Below, in pieces: positions 15,988 through 26,400 of a DNA stretch of 64,000 nucleotides. The notes under the pieces were generated by a model. The model was not told the DNA's origin and made no database searches. It was given only the letters and a program-made list of their open reading frames with translations. The number at the start of each line of letters is the position of its first letter. Within the stretch, counting starts at the first letter, position 1. A program made the position numbers and the translations under genes. The DNA lies in NCBI GenBank assembly GCA_023665805.1, contig JAMPDJ010000006.1, forward strand, positions 1 to 64,000, read 5' to 3'. This DNA is from Bacteroides sp. GTDB lineage: Bacteria > Bacteroidota > Bacteroidia > Bacteroidales > Bacteroidaceae.

Positions 15988-17442
15988 ATGATAGAGACAA
16001 AGAAATTACTGATGGCCTTGGGCATGCCTATGTTAATCGGCATGGTCATGACCTCTTGCATGGGTTCCCGCAGCAATGCCATGGCCAACGGAGGCGAATT
16101 GGTGGGCGTGAGAGGCGCGTCTGCCGGTGAAACCGTACCTTTTGGCATGGTTGCTGTGAACAAAGGCAGCCTGAAGATAGGTTTGGAGGAGAACGATACG
16201 CTGTGGGGCGTGGCCTTTCCGCGACGGGACATCAGCGTGGACGGTTTCTGGATGGACCAACACGAGGTAAGCAATGCCAAGTACAGGCAATTTGTCTTTT
16301 GGGTACGTGACAGTATTATCCGCGAACGTTTGGCCGATCCTGCCTATGGAGGCGATGAAACCTATAAAATCGAAGAGGACCGGTATGGCGAGCCGGTGAC
16401 ACCGCATCTCAATTGGAACAAACCTATCCCCACGCAGCGCAAGGCTACGGAGGACGAACTTCGCGCCATAGAGAGCGTCTATGTCACTCATCCCATAGAC
16501 GGTACGCGCATGCTGGACGCCTCGCAGATGAACTACCGTTACGAAATATACGACTATGCCATGGCGGCAAAGCGCAAGTATCGCCTTAATCCCGGAGAGC
16601 GCGACCTTAATACCGACATAGTTCCGGACGAGAATGAAGTGGTGATGATTTCCAAGGATACGGCCTGGATAGACGATGACGGCAAGATAGTCCGTCAGAC
16701 CATAACTCGTCCATTAAGCGGTCCGTGGGATTTCCTCAACACTTACATCGTGAACATATATCCCGACACCACCTGCTGGGTCAATGATTTTGACAATGCC
16801 GACAACGAGCGTTACATGAAGCTGTATTTTTCGCATTCGGCATATGATGATTATCCCGTGGTTGGGGTCACTTGGGAACAGGCCAACGCTTTCTGTGCGT
16901 GGCGCACGGAGATGATGAACGTCGGCATGGGAGCGTATGCCAAGCATTTGCAGCGTTATCGCTTGCCTTCAGAGGTGGAGTGGGAGTATGCTGCCAGAGG
17001 CAAGGAAGGTACGCCCTTTCCTTGGGAGGCCAAGGAGGTCAAAAGCGACAAGGGGTGTTTCTATGCCAACTTCAAACCGGACCGTGGCAACTATACAAAG
17101 GATGGCAGCCTGATAACGTCGCGTTGCGGCATATTCAGTGCCAACAGCAACGGCCTGTATGACATGGCGGGTAACGTGGCCGAGTGGACCAGTACCGTGT
17201 ATACTGAAGCGGGAGTGGAGGCTATGAGCGACATGAATCCTGAACTCAAGTACAATGCCGCCATAGAGGATCCGTACCGTTTGAAAAAGAAGTCTGTCCG
17301 CGGAGGTTCCTGGAAGGATCCGGAAAGCATGATACGGTCGGCATGGCGCAGCTATGAGTACCAGAACCAGCCTCGCAGCTTCATAGGTTTCCGTTGTGTC
17401 AGAAGCATGGTGGTTGACAATGTGCGCCAAAAGACAAAGTAG
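15988..17442 (+). CDS. gldK: T9SS ring lipoprotein GldK/PorK
   Basis: PorK is an outer-membrane lipoprotein that forms, with PorN, the large periplasmic ring of the type IX translocon. An N-terminal lipobox (VMTSC near residue 22) fits a lipoprotein. The body is the formylglycine-generating-enzyme-like (SUMF1) fold of this family: DGFWMDQHEVSNAKYRQF, VVGVTWEQANAFCAWR, RLPSEVEWEYAARG, GLYDMAGNVAEW and SVRGGSWKD in the standard order. The length of 484 residues is normal. It lies 57 bases after porP and 72 bases before gldL in one operon. Confidence 0.95.
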   Translation: MIETKKLLMALGMPMLIGMVMTSCMGSRSNAMANGGELVGVRGASAGETVPFGMVAVNKGSLKIGLEENDTLWGVAFPRRDISVDGFWMDQHEVSNAKYRQFVFWVRDSIIRERLADPAYGGDETYKIEEDRYGEPVTPHLNWNKPIPTQRKATEDELRAIESVYVTHPIDGTRMLDASQMNYRYEIYDYAMAAKRKYRLNPGERDLNTDIVPDENEVVMISKDTAWIDDDGKIVRQTITRPLSGPWDFLNTYIVNIYPDTTCWVNDFDNADNERYMKLYFSHSAYDDYPVVGVTWEQANAFCAWRTEMMNVGMGAYAKHLQRYRLPSEVEWEYAARGKEGTPFPWEAKEVKSDKGCFYANFKPDRGNYTKDGSLITSRCGIFSANSNGLYDMAGNVAEWTSTVYTEAGVEAMSDMNPELKYNAAIEDPYRLKKKSVRGGSWKDPESMIRSAWRSYEYQNQPRSFIGFRCVRSMVVDNVRQKTK

Positions 17443-17514
17443 CTGTCATCATCACTTTCTATACCTTAATATATATTATAATACGTAATCTAATAACAAA
17501 AACATATCACGATC

Positions 17515-18336
17515 ATGTTTATCATAAACAAAATACAGAAGTGGATGGACACGATGGCAGGGCAGACCTTCATGCAATATGCATACAGTTGGGGCGCAGC
17601 CATAGTAATCTTGGGTTCATTGTTCAAGCTTACCCACATGGACGGAGCCGATGTCATGCTGTTTGTCGGCATGGGCACAGAGGTGCTGGTGTTCTTCCTG
17701 GCGGGTTTTGAGAGAGTGACCGAAAAGGTTCCCGAGACATCTGCGGAGCACAACACGGCCTCTACTGGCCAGGTATCTGTTCCTGCCGGTTCCGTGACGG
17801 TGGTCCAGGGGCTGGCTCCGGTTGCAGGCAAGGAACTTGATTCCGATGCCTTGGCCCATGGTGCCGCCCTCAGTGCCGCGGCCGCCAACCTCGCAAGTGC
17901 CGGACAAGCCGCTGCCGAAGCGCAGCTGGCACTGTCACAGCTGAAAGGCGGAGCAGGCATGGCCATGCCGGACTCCGGCCAAATACGCGCCACCGACCCG
18001 GCGGCCATAGAAGAGGCCGTGAAGAACTACGCTGCCGAGCTGACCGAGTTGACCGAAGTATTGTCCAGGGTCAAGGATCAGGCTGCGCGCATGAGCACTG
18101 ACAGCGAAGAGATGGAAAACCTTAACCGTACGCTCACCGGCATAGCCACCGTCTATGAACTGCAACTGCGCAATATAAGCAAGCAGGTCAGCACCATAGA
18201 GCAGATTGATGAACAGACACGCCGCATGGCCGACCAGATAGCCGAGTTGAACAGTGTCTATGCCCGCATGATACAGGCTTTGACCGTGAATATGGGCGGA
18301 GCGTCCGGCAACGTCCAGAACGTAAACAAAGACTAA
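17515..18336 (+). CDS. gldL: T9SS motor protein GldL/PorL
   Basis: GldL is the inner-membrane component which, with GldM, converts proton-motive force into motion to energise T9SS. Two transmembrane helices are visible near residues 20-60 (AAIVILGSLFKLTHM and VMLFVGMGTEVLVFFLAGFE). The glutamate in the second helix (GTEVLVFF) is the conserved charged membrane residue of the family. The remaining 200 residues are a helical cytoplasmic region with alanine-rich and coiled-coil segments (ELTEVLSRVKDQAARM, then QVSTIEQIDEQTRRMADQI). The start context MFIINKIQKWMDT is typical. It is followed 27 bases later by gldM. Confidence 0.95.
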   Translation: MFIINKIQKWMDTMAGQTFMQYAYSWGAAIVILGSLFKLTHMDGADVMLFVGMGTEVLVFFLAGFERVTEKVPETSAEHNTASTGQVSVPAGSVTVVQGLAPVAGKELDSDALAHGAALSAAAANLASAGQAAAEAQLALSQLKGGAGMAMPDSGQIRATDPAAIEEAVKNYAAELTELTEVLSRVKDQAARMSTDSEEMENLNRTLTGIATVYELQLRNISKQVSTIEQIDEQTRRMADQIAELNSVYARMIQALTVNMGGASGNVQNVNKD

Positions 18337-18363
18337 GTCGGGGTTAACCGTATAGATGATGTC

Positions 18364-19917
18364 ATGGGAAAGATAAAGAAGAAAAAGCTTTCGCCCCGTC
18401 AGAAGATGATAAACCTGATGTACGTGGTGCTGATGGCCATGTTGGCCTTGAATGTCAGCAGCGATGTGCTGAAGGGCTTCGTGATGGTGAATGAAAAGCT
18501 TACCCTAAGCACGGAGAACTCGGCTTTGGTGAACGAGGAAGTCTACAAGCGCTTCGAACAGCAGTATAAAGACAATCCCGCCAAGGTGAAGGCTTGGTAT
18601 GAGATGGCCATGGAGGTCAGGCGGATGACTGATGCTCTGTATGCCAAGCTGGATGAACTCAAACTGGAAATCGTTCGCGAGAGCGATGGCAAGAATGCCG
18701 ATGTGCGCAATATCCGCAATATGGAAAACCTGGAGGCCGCCACACATGTGATGCTTGCTCCGGGAACCGGTAGGGGCCAGGAACTGCACGATGCCATCGT
18801 GGACTATCGCGAACGCATCACCGGCATGCTCGACAACGAGGCGCAGCGTCATTTGGTCAGTACCAATCTCGGTACCGATGTCCCCGACAAGGCTAAGGGT
18901 ATGGGCAAGAATTGGCAAGAGTATATGTTTGAATCCATGCCTGTGGCAGCCGCAGTCACCATGCTGACGAAACTGCAAAACGACATACGCTATGCCGAGG
19001 GCCAGGTGATACGCGGCCTGGAGACAAACATTGATGTCAAGGACGTGAGGGTGAACCAGCTGAACGCCTATGTCATTCCAGGCAGCCGCACCGTGGTGCA
19101 GGGAGGCAAGTTCTCGGCACAAATCATCATGGCTGCCGTTGACACTACCCGACGTCCCACCATATACATCGGCGGTCAAGAGGTGAAAAACGCCAACGGC
19201 ATATATGAGACGGTTTGCACAAAGACGGGTGATTTCACCTTGAAAGGGTTCATAGAGACACTCAATGGCGAGGGAGAGAAAGTCCGTCGTGACTTTGAAC
19301 AGAAATACACCGTCGTAGCCCCAAGTGCGACGCTGAGTGCGGACATCATGAATGTCCTCTATGCAGGATACGACAATCCTGTCAGTGTGAGTGTGCCAGG
19401 GGTCTCCACGAGTCAGGTAGGGCTGTCCATGACGGGCGGCACGTTGAAGCAGACTGCTCCCGGACGCTATGTCGCCGTACCCGCTAACGTGGGTGGCGAG
19501 GCTGAGTTTACCGTTACTGCCAGCCAGGAAGGCAGGAGCCAGGTGATGGGCAAGTTCAAGTATCGTGTCCGCAAGTTGCCTGACCCCACGGCATACATTC
19601 CTGCCGGTGAAAGTCGTTTTATGGGCGGCAAGATATCCAAGCAGCAACTTATGGCGGCCGAAGGTATCGGCGCAGCCATAGATGACGGCTTGCTGAATAT
19701 TCCTTTTACTGTGCGCGGCTTTGAAACGGTATTCTTTGACAATCTCGGTAATGCCGTGCCTGAGGTGAGCGGAGGAGCTAACTTTACGGAAAGGCAGAAG
19801 AACATGATACGAAGCCTTTCCCGCGGCAAGCGTTTCTTCATCACCAAGATACGTGCGCAAGGTCCGGATGGCATAGAACGTACGCTCAATGGTGCTTTGG
19901 AGGTGATAGTGAACTGA
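18364..19917 (+). CDS. gldM: T9SS motor/stator protein GldM/PorM
   Basis: GldM spans the inner membrane once and reaches through the periplasm to contact the GldK/GldN ring, passing on torque or strain from the GldL motor. The N-terminus KKKLSPRQKMINLMYVVLMAML with the single transmembrane helix and NVSSDVLKGF is the family hallmark. The rest is four periplasmic domains, ending with the GldM C-terminal domain (FFDNLGNAV... GKRFFITKIRAQGPDG). The length of 517 residues is typical. It stands between gldL and gldN in the operon. Confidence 0.95.
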   Translation: MGKIKKKKLSPRQKMINLMYVVLMAMLALNVSSDVLKGFVMVNEKLTLSTENSALVNEEVYKRFEQQYKDNPAKVKAWYEMAMEVRRMTDALYAKLDELKLEIVRESDGKNADVRNIRNMENLEAATHVMLAPGTGRGQELHDAIVDYRERITGMLDNEAQRHLVSTNLGTDVPDKAKGMGKNWQEYMFESMPVAAAVTMLTKLQNDIRYAEGQVIRGLETNIDVKDVRVNQLNAYVIPGSRTVVQGGKFSAQIIMAAVDTTRRPTIYIGGQEVKNANGIYETVCTKTGDFTLKGFIETLNGEGEKVRRDFEQKYTVVAPSATLSADIMNVLYAGYDNPVSVSVPGVSTSQVGLSMTGGTLKQTAPGRYVAVPANVGGEAEFTVTASQEGRSQVMGKFKYRVRKLPDPTAYIPAGESRFMGGKISKQQLMAAEGIGAAIDDGLLNIPFTVRGFETVFFDNLGNAVPEVSGGANFTERQKNMIRSLSRGKRFFITKIRAQGPDGIERTLNGALEVIVN

Positions 19918-20005
19918 CACCAAGCCGGCATGGGAATACCTTTTACGGCCTTTGTCGGGCCGATGGCGGTTAGAATAGAGTAATACACATATATAAGCGA
20001 AATAC

Positions 20006-21079
20006 ATGATGAAACGATTGTTTCTGATACTGATGATGGCAGGCTTGGCAACCGGTATGTGTGCCCAGCCCGCAAAGCGTCGTGCTACAACAAGCAATGC
20101 GGTCGTCCAGCGTGGTACGACCAGAACACAGCCAAAGGCACAGACTGACCGCGCATCGCTGATGTTTCCGGTAAAGCAGAATATGCCTGACGACGTGGTA
20201 TGGAAACGCGATGTCTACCGCACATTGGATCTTATGAAGGATGCCAATTCTCCGTTATATTATCCGGTGGAGCCTCGCGGACGTCAGGTCAATCTCTTCA
20301 CATACGTTTTTCATCTGATTCTTACGGGGCGTTTGGATGCTTACACTTATAAGTTGGACGGTGTGGAAAGTTTCGATAAGAAGGACCGTATGGAGGTGCG
20401 TGACCTGTTGGACAGATACAGCATATATTACGAGGAGAAGGACGGCAAACTGAATGTGGAGAACAATGATATCCCATCTGCCGAAGTCACACGTTATTAT
20501 ATAAAGGAGAGCGTTTATCTGGATCAGCGTACTGGCTCTTTCACCACACGTGTCACTGCCGTTTGTCCCGTGCTCATGCGTGGTGCCGATGATTTTGGCG
20601 GCGAGGCCACGCCTTATCCTCTCTTTTGGCTCAATTATGACGATATGTCTCCATGGCTGGCCCGTTTGCCAATCATGGCCAGCAACCTCAATAATGTCAG
20701 CAATATGACTGCCGAGGACTATTTCGCCATGAACCGTTATGACGGTAAAATATACAAGACCAATAACCTGCAGGGCCGTGCTCTGGCCAATTATTGTCCT
20801 ACGGATTCCGCCATGGTCAAGGAACAGAACAGGATAGAAAAGGAAATCACGGACTTCGAAGAAAGCGTATGGGGACACATGACCCCGGAGGACAGCATCC
20901 GCGAGGCACGCGAGGACAGTATTCAGGCTTCCAAGGAATCTCCCCGCGAACGCAAGACATCCGTCCGGCAACCGGCTTCACGGCGTTCATCCACGGTCAA
21001 GGCTCCAAAGCAGAAGCGTAGTAGCGGTTCCGGAACATCAGGCGTTGCACGTGTGAGTGTTCGCCGTCAGAGAAGATAA
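20006..21079 (+). CDS. gldN: T9SS ring protein GldN/PorN
   Basis: GldN binds GldK to build the periplasmic ring of T9SS and contacts GldM. A signal peptide (MMKRLFLILMMAGLATGMCAQ) is followed by the family core: VVWKRDVYRTLDL, SPLYYPVEP, LFTYVFHLILTGRLDAY and YYIKESVYLDQRTGSF, and later FWLNYDD. The last 80 residues are a low-complexity basic tail rich in R, K, S and T. The length of 357 residues is usual. It lies 88 bases after gldM; the A/T-rich spacer shows no terminator. Confidence 0.95.
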   Translation: MMKRLFLILMMAGLATGMCAQPAKRRATTSNAVVQRGTTRTQPKAQTDRASLMFPVKQNMPDDVVWKRDVYRTLDLMKDANSPLYYPVEPRGRQVNLFTYVFHLILTGRLDAYTYKLDGVESFDKKDRMEVRDLLDRYSIYYEEKDGKLNVENNDIPSAEVTRYYIKESVYLDQRTGSFTTRVTAVCPVLMRGADDFGGEATPYPLFWLNYDDMSPWLARLPIMASNLNNVSNMTAEDYFAMNRYDGKIYKTNNLQGRALANYCPTDSAMVKEQNRIEKEITDFEESVWGHMTPEDSIREAREDSIQASKESPRERKTSVRQPASRRSSTVKAPKQKRSSGSGTSGVARVSVRRQRR

Positions 21080-21108
21080 ACTGTCATTTAAATAAAAACC
21101 GCCTTATT

Positions 21109-21741
21109 ATGATTAAGAGACTATTCGTGGTGCTTCTGGTAGCACTTACCGTTTTGGGAACATCGGCCCAGAAAACCAAGTATTTTGCCTGGGGTGTGGA
21201 GGCAGGCATGAACTTCAACAAGTTGTCGTTTGCACGTTCCGACTTTGAAAGCAGCAACCGCTTGGGCTTCTTTGTCGGCCCAAAGGTGAGAGTGAAGGTT
21301 CCTATTCTTGGATTCGGTGCAGATGCAGCCCTGCTCTATAGTTTGAACAGTGCCAAGGTTGTCAACGAAAATCCCGACGGTGAAGTATTGTCATCGGTAA
21401 ATCGCAGCCTTTCCTACTTTGAGATTCCTCTGAACCTGCGATACACCTTCGACCTCCGTATCCTTTCGCTTTATCTTGCCACAGGTCCGCAGTACAATTA
21501 TTGTCTCAGTACCAATGGTACCATTGAGAATCTATATGGTACTCATCTGGATGATTTTTCGCGTTCTACATGGGGATGGAACGTGGGTGCAGGCATAGAG
21601 ATTGTCGATCGGTTGCAGATTGGCATTACTTACACCATACCCATAAGTGAGAGCGGCAAGTTGGAAACAAGTGACATAAGCAGAGTATTGACCAACTTCA
21701 AGCAAAAAACGGTGAAGGTACGCCTTGCTTACTACTTCTGA
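21109..21741 (+). CDS. PorT-like outer-membrane beta-barrel protein
   Basis: A signal peptide (MIKRLFVVLLVALTVLGTSA) is followed by a 190-residue barrel of the OMP_b-brl_2 (PorT-type) family: GVEAGMNFNKLSF, RLGFFVGPKVRVK, FEIPLNLRYTF, LATGPQYNY and NVGAGIEI, ending in an aromatic C-terminal residue (VRLAYYF). This fits an eight-strand outer-membrane barrel. It starts 29 bases after gldN and is probably in the same transcript, so a role in T9SS assembly is plausible, but this family is large and many members have no known function. Confidence 0.8.
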   Translation: MIKRLFVVLLVALTVLGTSAQKTKYFAWGVEAGMNFNKLSFARSDFESSNRLGFFVGPKVRVKVPILGFGADAALLYSLNSAKVVNENPDGEVLSSVNRSLSYFEIPLNLRYTFDLRILSLYLATGPQYNYCLSTNGTIENLYGTHLDDFSRSTWGWNVGAGIEIVDRLQIGITYTIPISESGKLETSDISRVLTNFKQKTVKVRLAYYF

Positions 21742-21783
21742 TATCGTTTTTACATTGTTGGTTGATACCCCGCATTATTTAAC

Positions 21784-24075
21784 ATGTATGCAGATTGTAT
21801 AGTACCTCTTCCTTTGGAGGGCGTTTTTACTTACAACATACCTGCCCACCTCGACCATAAGGTCAAGGTGGGTAGCCGTGTTAATGTACCCTTTGGCCAA
21901 AAGAAGCAATATACAGCCCTTGTCACCGAATTGCATGACCGTCGTCCGGATTATGCCGTCAAGGATATTCTGGATGTGCCTGATGATGAAATCATGCTGT
22001 TGCCAGGCCAATTGCGCCTATGGCACTGGGTTGCCGAATACTATATGTGTACTTTGGGCGAGGTTTATAAGGCCGCCATCCCTTCGGGGCTGAAGGAAAA
22101 GGATGGTGTCGTGCGCTATCGTCCCAAGACAGTGAACTGCGTGCGCATAGGCAAGGATTGTTTCGACGCCATCCGCCTTAATGCTATCCTTGCCACGTTG
22201 CGCTCTGCGCCCAAACAGCAGTTGGTCATGACGCGTTACATTGAGCTGTCCGGCCTTAGCGCGGCACTCACGTTGCACAATCCTTCTTTGCTGAAGGAGA
22301 TAACGCGTGAAGAGCTTCTCAAGGCCGCCTCTTGTTCCGCCTCCGTGTTGAAGGCCGTCTATGACCGTGGCTTCCTTGTTGAATACGAGAAGACGGTGGA
22401 CCGTATTCCCACGGAGTCCATTCCGACATCCCTCCTGCTTCAGCCGCTTTCGGTGGCACAGCAGCAAGCTCATGACGATATCGTCAGGCAATGGACGCGA
22501 CATGACGTATGTCTGTTGCATGGTGTGACCTCAAGCGGAAAGACAGAGATATACATACATCTTATCAGCCAGGCCTTGGCCGAGGGCAAGCAGGTGCTTT
22601 ACATGTTGCCGGAGATAGTCCTCACAAGTCAGCTGACAGACCGACTGCGTCGCGTCTTTGGCGACCGTCTGGGAGTATATCATAGCAGGTATACGGATGC
22701 CGAGCGTGTCGAGGTATATCGTAAACAGGTTTCCGCTCATCCATATGACATCATCGTGGGTGTACGTAGCAGTGTGCTGTTGCCGTTTCGCAACCTTGGA
22801 CTGGTCATAATCGACGAGGAACATGAATCCAGCTTCAAACAGGCAGAGCCTGCTCCACGCTATCACGGACGCAGTGTGGCTTTGGTGATGGCGCGTATGT
22901 CCGGTGCCAAGGCCCTGTTAGGTACCGCTACTCCGTCCGTAGAAACTTATCATAACGCCATTACCGACAAATACGGTTATGTGGCTCTCGCTACACGCTA
23001 TGGTAACGTATGCATGCCGGAAATCATTCCTGTCGACATAGCCGAGGTGAAGCGCAAAAAGATGATGACCGGTCCTTTTTCGCCACTTCTTCTCAGCGAG
23101 ATGCGCACTGCCTTGGAACGTGGGGAGCAGATTATCCTTTTCCAAAACCGCCGTGGTTTTGCTCCGGTGATGGAGTGTGACGTCTGCGGATGGGTGCCGA
23201 GGTGTCCTCACTGCGATGTGGGACTTACTTTGCATCAACGTTCGGCTCAACTCGTTTGCCACTACTGCGGTTTCTCCACACCGATGCCCTTGCGCTGTCC
23301 GCAATGCGAGAGTGACAGACTGGGTGGCAAGGGGTATGGTACGGAACGCGTAGAGGACGAACTGTCCAATATATTTCCCGAGGCTCGTGTGTCCAGGATG
23401 GATCTTGATACAACGCGTAGCCGTACGGCATACGAAAGCATTATCCGTGATTTTCATTTTGGACGTACTGACATCCTCATAGGTACCCAGATGGTTACCA
23501 AGGGGCTGGATTTCCGCAAGGTCACTCTCGTGGGCGTGCTCAATGCCAGTACTTTGTTGAACCAGCCGGACTTCCGCAGTTACGAACGTGCCTACCAGAT
23601 GCTTACCCAGGTTGCCGGGCGTGCAGGTCGCTCGTCGCAAACGGCAGACGGTACAGTCGCTCGTGGACGTGTCGTTCTGCAAGTGCATGATGCGACCCAG
23701 CCAACCATAGCTCAAGTGGTCAACGGAGACTATACGTCCATGTTTCGCATGCAGATGGAGGAGAGGCGTATGTTTGTATTCCCGCCCTGTTGCCGGTTGA
23801 TTTACGTTTATATGAAACACCGTCAGGAACCGGTATTGGAACACTTGGCGGATGAGATGGCGCAAATGCTTCGTCAGGTTTTCGCTCATCGTGTCCTTGG
23901 GCCGGACCTTCCTCCTGTGGCCCGCGTGCAATCCATGTACATACGCAAGGTATTGGTCAAGTTGGAACCTGATGCCAACATGGCGGAGGCCCGTCGTCGC
24001 CTGCATGACATACAGGCTTACATGCTGGCCAAACCTGAGTATCGTGCGGCTCTGCTTTACTATGACGTTGACTGA
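21784..24075 (+). CDS. priA: Primosomal replication-restart helicase PriA
   Basis: PriA recognises stalled forks and D-loops and reloads the replicative helicase. The N-terminal 3' DNA-binding domain (YADCIVPLPLEGVFTYNIP) is followed by the helicase core with Walker A GVTSSGKTEIY near residue 247, the DEEH box (IIDEEHESSFKQ) and the motif VAGRAGR. Between the two halves lies the zinc region with eight cysteines in CxxC pairs (CDVCGW, CPHC, CHYCGF, CPQC). The length of 763 residues is slightly over the average. It starts 42 bases after the barrel gene; a strong terminator follows. Confidence 0.95.
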   Translation: MYADCIVPLPLEGVFTYNIPAHLDHKVKVGSRVNVPFGQKKQYTALVTELHDRRPDYAVKDILDVPDDEIMLLPGQLRLWHWVAEYYMCTLGEVYKAAIPSGLKEKDGVVRYRPKTVNCVRIGKDCFDAIRLNAILATLRSAPKQQLVMTRYIELSGLSAALTLHNPSLLKEITREELLKAASCSASVLKAVYDRGFLVEYEKTVDRIPTESIPTSLLLQPLSVAQQQAHDDIVRQWTRHDVCLLHGVTSSGKTEIYIHLISQALAEGKQVLYMLPEIVLTSQLTDRLRRVFGDRLGVYHSRYTDAERVEVYRKQVSAHPYDIIVGVRSSVLLPFRNLGLVIIDEEHESSFKQAEPAPRYHGRSVALVMARMSGAKALLGTATPSVETYHNAITDKYGYVALATRYGNVCMPEIIPVDIAEVKRKKMMTGPFSPLLLSEMRTALERGEQIILFQNRRGFAPVMECDVCGWVPRCPHCDVGLTLHQRSAQLVCHYCGFSTPMPLRCPQCESDRLGGKGYGTERVEDELSNIFPEARVSRMDLDTTRSRTAYESIIRDFHFGRTDILIGTQMVTKGLDFRKVTLVGVLNASTLLNQPDFRSYERAYQMLTQVAGRAGRSSQTADGTVARGRVVLQVHDATQPTIAQVVNGDYTSMFRMQMEERRMFVFPPCCRLIYVYMKHRQEPVLEHLADEMAQMLRQVFAHRVLGPDLPPVARVQSMYIRKVLVKLEPDANMAEARRRLHDIQAYMLAKPEYRAALLYYDVD

Positions 24076-24088
24076 CAAGCAGTATGTC

Positions 24089-24146
24089 ATACGCCATGCC
24101 CCCTCGGCCATAAACATTCGGGTCGAGGGGGCATGGCGTATTTTTA
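24089..24146 (+). terminator. Strong terminator after priA
   Basis: Perfect 18-base arms (24089-24106 and 24124-24141) are followed by TTTTATT. It lies between the converging priA and HD-phosphodiesterase genes; the minus-strand direction lacks a T-run. Confidence 0.9.
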
Positions 24147-24176
24147 TTCCAAAGGAAGTCGCTCTTTTGGCGGAAG

Positions 24177-26240
24177 TTATTTCTTCAGCTCTGGATATTG
24201 TACACGTGTGTGATAGATTATGCGCAACTTGTCTTTCAGCACTTCTTTGGCGTTTTCTATGTCCAGAAAAGTAATGGGAGCCTCGCGGAAATGTCCGTTG
24301 GCCACCTGACTGTCCACGACTTTGTTTACCAGATCCGAAATGCTCTCCTCGGTAATCTCCTTCAGGCTTCGGCTTGCCGCTTCCACGGCATCGCACATCA
24401 TCAGGATGGCCTGTTCGATAGTCTGCGGGTCGGGACCGTCGTATGTGAAGTTTTCCGGGTTTACTTCCGTTCCGGGGCACTTGTTGCAGGCCTGGATATA
24501 GAAGTATTTTGTCATGCTGCGTCCATGGTGGGTTGCGATGAAGTCACGTATGACCTGTGGCAGTTTGTATTTCTCGGCCAAGGCCACACCCTCACGTACG
24601 TGGCTGATGATGATTTGTGCCGATTGTACATCGGTAAGCCTGTCGTGCGGGTTCATGCCTTTCTGATTTTCGGTGAAGAAGGCCGCATGCCGTATCTTGC
24701 CGATGTCGTGGTATAGGGCGCCTGTGCGCACCAACTGGCTCTTGGCTCCCAGTTTTTCAGCCACGGCTGCAGCCAGGTTGGCCACCTGCATGCTGTGCTG
24801 GAACGTGCCAGGAGCCTGTTCGGACATGCTACGCAGGAGAGGTGTGTTGGTATTGGAGAGTTCTATGAGGGTGACGTTGCTGGTGAAACCGAAAATGCGC
24901 TCTATGGGTATGAGCAACAGGTAGGAAATCATCAACAGCAGGCTGCTGGCTATGATGCTGTATAGGTCAGTGTAATCTATCTCCTCCACGAACAAGGCCC
25001 TGTTGTTAATGAATTGCAGGCAGATGTATGTCAGCACCGATACGCTCAGCACAGCCAAGACGGCACTGAAGAGTTCCGACCTCTGGGTCAGTTCCCTCAG
25101 CGTGATGATGGCTGTCAGTCCGGCCAAGGCCTCTATGATGATAAAGTCCGCAGGGTGGGGCACCGCAACGGCACAAAGCAAAATCATCATCAGATGTGTG
25201 ATGAAGGCCGTGCGGCTGTCCATGAAGATACGGATGAAGATGGGCGTGATGCAATAAGGCAGTACGTATGGACTGCCGGCGTTGTGGCCGACCAAGGCAA
25301 AGGTCAGTAGCGGAAAGAGAATGAACAACGTACATGTCAGCGACATGCTGCGGGCACTGGCAAGGTAGTCGTTGCGGAACTGTTGGAAATACAGTACCAG
25401 TAGAATTACCGTCAGCCCGGTGTATATCGTCTGCCATGACAATGCCAGAAGGATTTCTCCCGTGGATTTTTCTTTTTCCCCCATGTGCAACATCATGCTT
25501 TCCAGGATACAGAAAGTGTTGGGACTGATTATTTCGCCACGGTCAACTATCTTCTGTCCCACTATTACCTGTCCTATGTACGGGGTTACCATGCTTTTCA
25601 GTTCCTGTAGCTGCTGTTCGCTCTTCTTGCTGTCGTATGCAAGGTTGGCTGTCAGGAAGTCGTTGAGGTTGCATTTCAGCAGGTCTTCCCTCAGGTATTT
25701 AGTGCTGTCGGCCATCAGCATCAGTTCCTCGTATGCCGTCTTTGGCGAGTAAACCTCTGCCGTGGGGCGTATGGCCGAAACATTCCCCTTGATTACACGT
25801 ATGGCGTTGGCCTGCTGGCTACTGATGAGGTTGTAGTCTTCTCCGGAGACGATGCCATGGTCGTATATTTCCATCAAGCGCGTGGTGATATGCTTCTCGA
25901 AGTATGCGGGCACGTTGCCTGCCAGCGATGACTTGAAGGCCTTGTGCCATTCCGCTATCATGCTGTCTGCCTTGTGCGCGTTGTAGATGAAGTATGGCTC
26001 ATAGTAGTTGACTATGCTGTCCATTTCCTTTTGCAGCTGTGCCTCGCTTTTCAGAATGGGAAAACTGTCCTCGGCTATCAGCGTGGCATAGTCCCACACT
26101 CCGCCTTCGTGGTAGTAGTATGTCCGTACGCTCTCACGAGGCATGAAGGCCACCAATACGGCTATGATGGCCGTGACTGATAGGTAACGCACGATGTAGT
26201 CGCGTTGTGTCCACTTGTTGCGATGGTTGAATCTGCTCAT
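24177..26240 (-). CDS. 7TM-HD family phosphodiesterase, PgpH-like (c-di-AMP hydrolase)
   Basis: The architecture is a short cytosolic start, a transmembrane helix near residues 16-33, an extracytoplasmic 7TMR-HDED region (to about residue 270), a bundle of about seven transmembrane helices (about residues 280-460) and a cytosolic HD domain. In the HD domain HSMQVANL, LYHDIGK, ISHVREG and IATHHG supply the metal-binding histidines and aspartate. This is the layout of PgpH from Listeria, which hydrolyses cyclic di-AMP; the same activity is inferred here, not shown. The length of 687 residues is typical for Bacteroidetes members. It is convergent with priA. Confidence 0.85.
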   Translation of the reverse strand: MSRFNHRNKWTQRDYIVRYLSVTAIIAVLVAFMPRESVRTYYYHEGGVWDYATLIAEDSFPILKSEAQLQKEMDSIVNYYEPYFIYNAHKADSMIAEWHKAFKSSLAGNVPAYFEKHITTRLMEIYDHGIVSGEDYNLISSQQANAIRVIKGNVSAIRPTAEVYSPKTAYEELMLMADSTKYLREDLLKCNLNDFLTANLAYDSKKSEQQLQELKSMVTPYIGQVIVGQKIVDRGEIISPNTFCILESMMLHMGEKEKSTGEILLALSWQTIYTGLTVILLVLYFQQFRNDYLASARSMSLTCTLFILFPLLTFALVGHNAGSPYVLPYCITPIFIRIFMDSRTAFITHLMMILLCAVAVPHPADFIIIEALAGLTAIITLRELTQRSELFSAVLAVLSVSVLTYICLQFINNRALFVEEIDYTDLYSIIASSLLLMISYLLLIPIERIFGFTSNVTLIELSNTNTPLLRSMSEQAPGTFQHSMQVANLAAAVAEKLGAKSQLVRTGALYHDIGKIRHAAFFTENQKGMNPHDRLTDVQSAQIIISHVREGVALAEKYKLPQVIRDFIATHHGRSMTKYFYIQACNKCPGTEVNPENFTYDGPDPQTIEQAILMMCDAVEAASRSLKEITEESISDLVNKVVDSQVANGHFREAPITFLDIENAKEVLKDKLRIIYHTRVQYPELKK

Positions 26241-26400
26241 CTTCTTGCTTTTTTACGGTCGCGAATTTACAAAAAAACTCTGGAATAAATGCATAAAACC
26301 CGTGGAAAAGGAATCGTCTGCTCCCGGCTTCATGCATGGTATAGATGCAAATAGAGAACGGTTTCTTTGTCTTGCAGGCGTGTAACTCGCAAATTTTGCA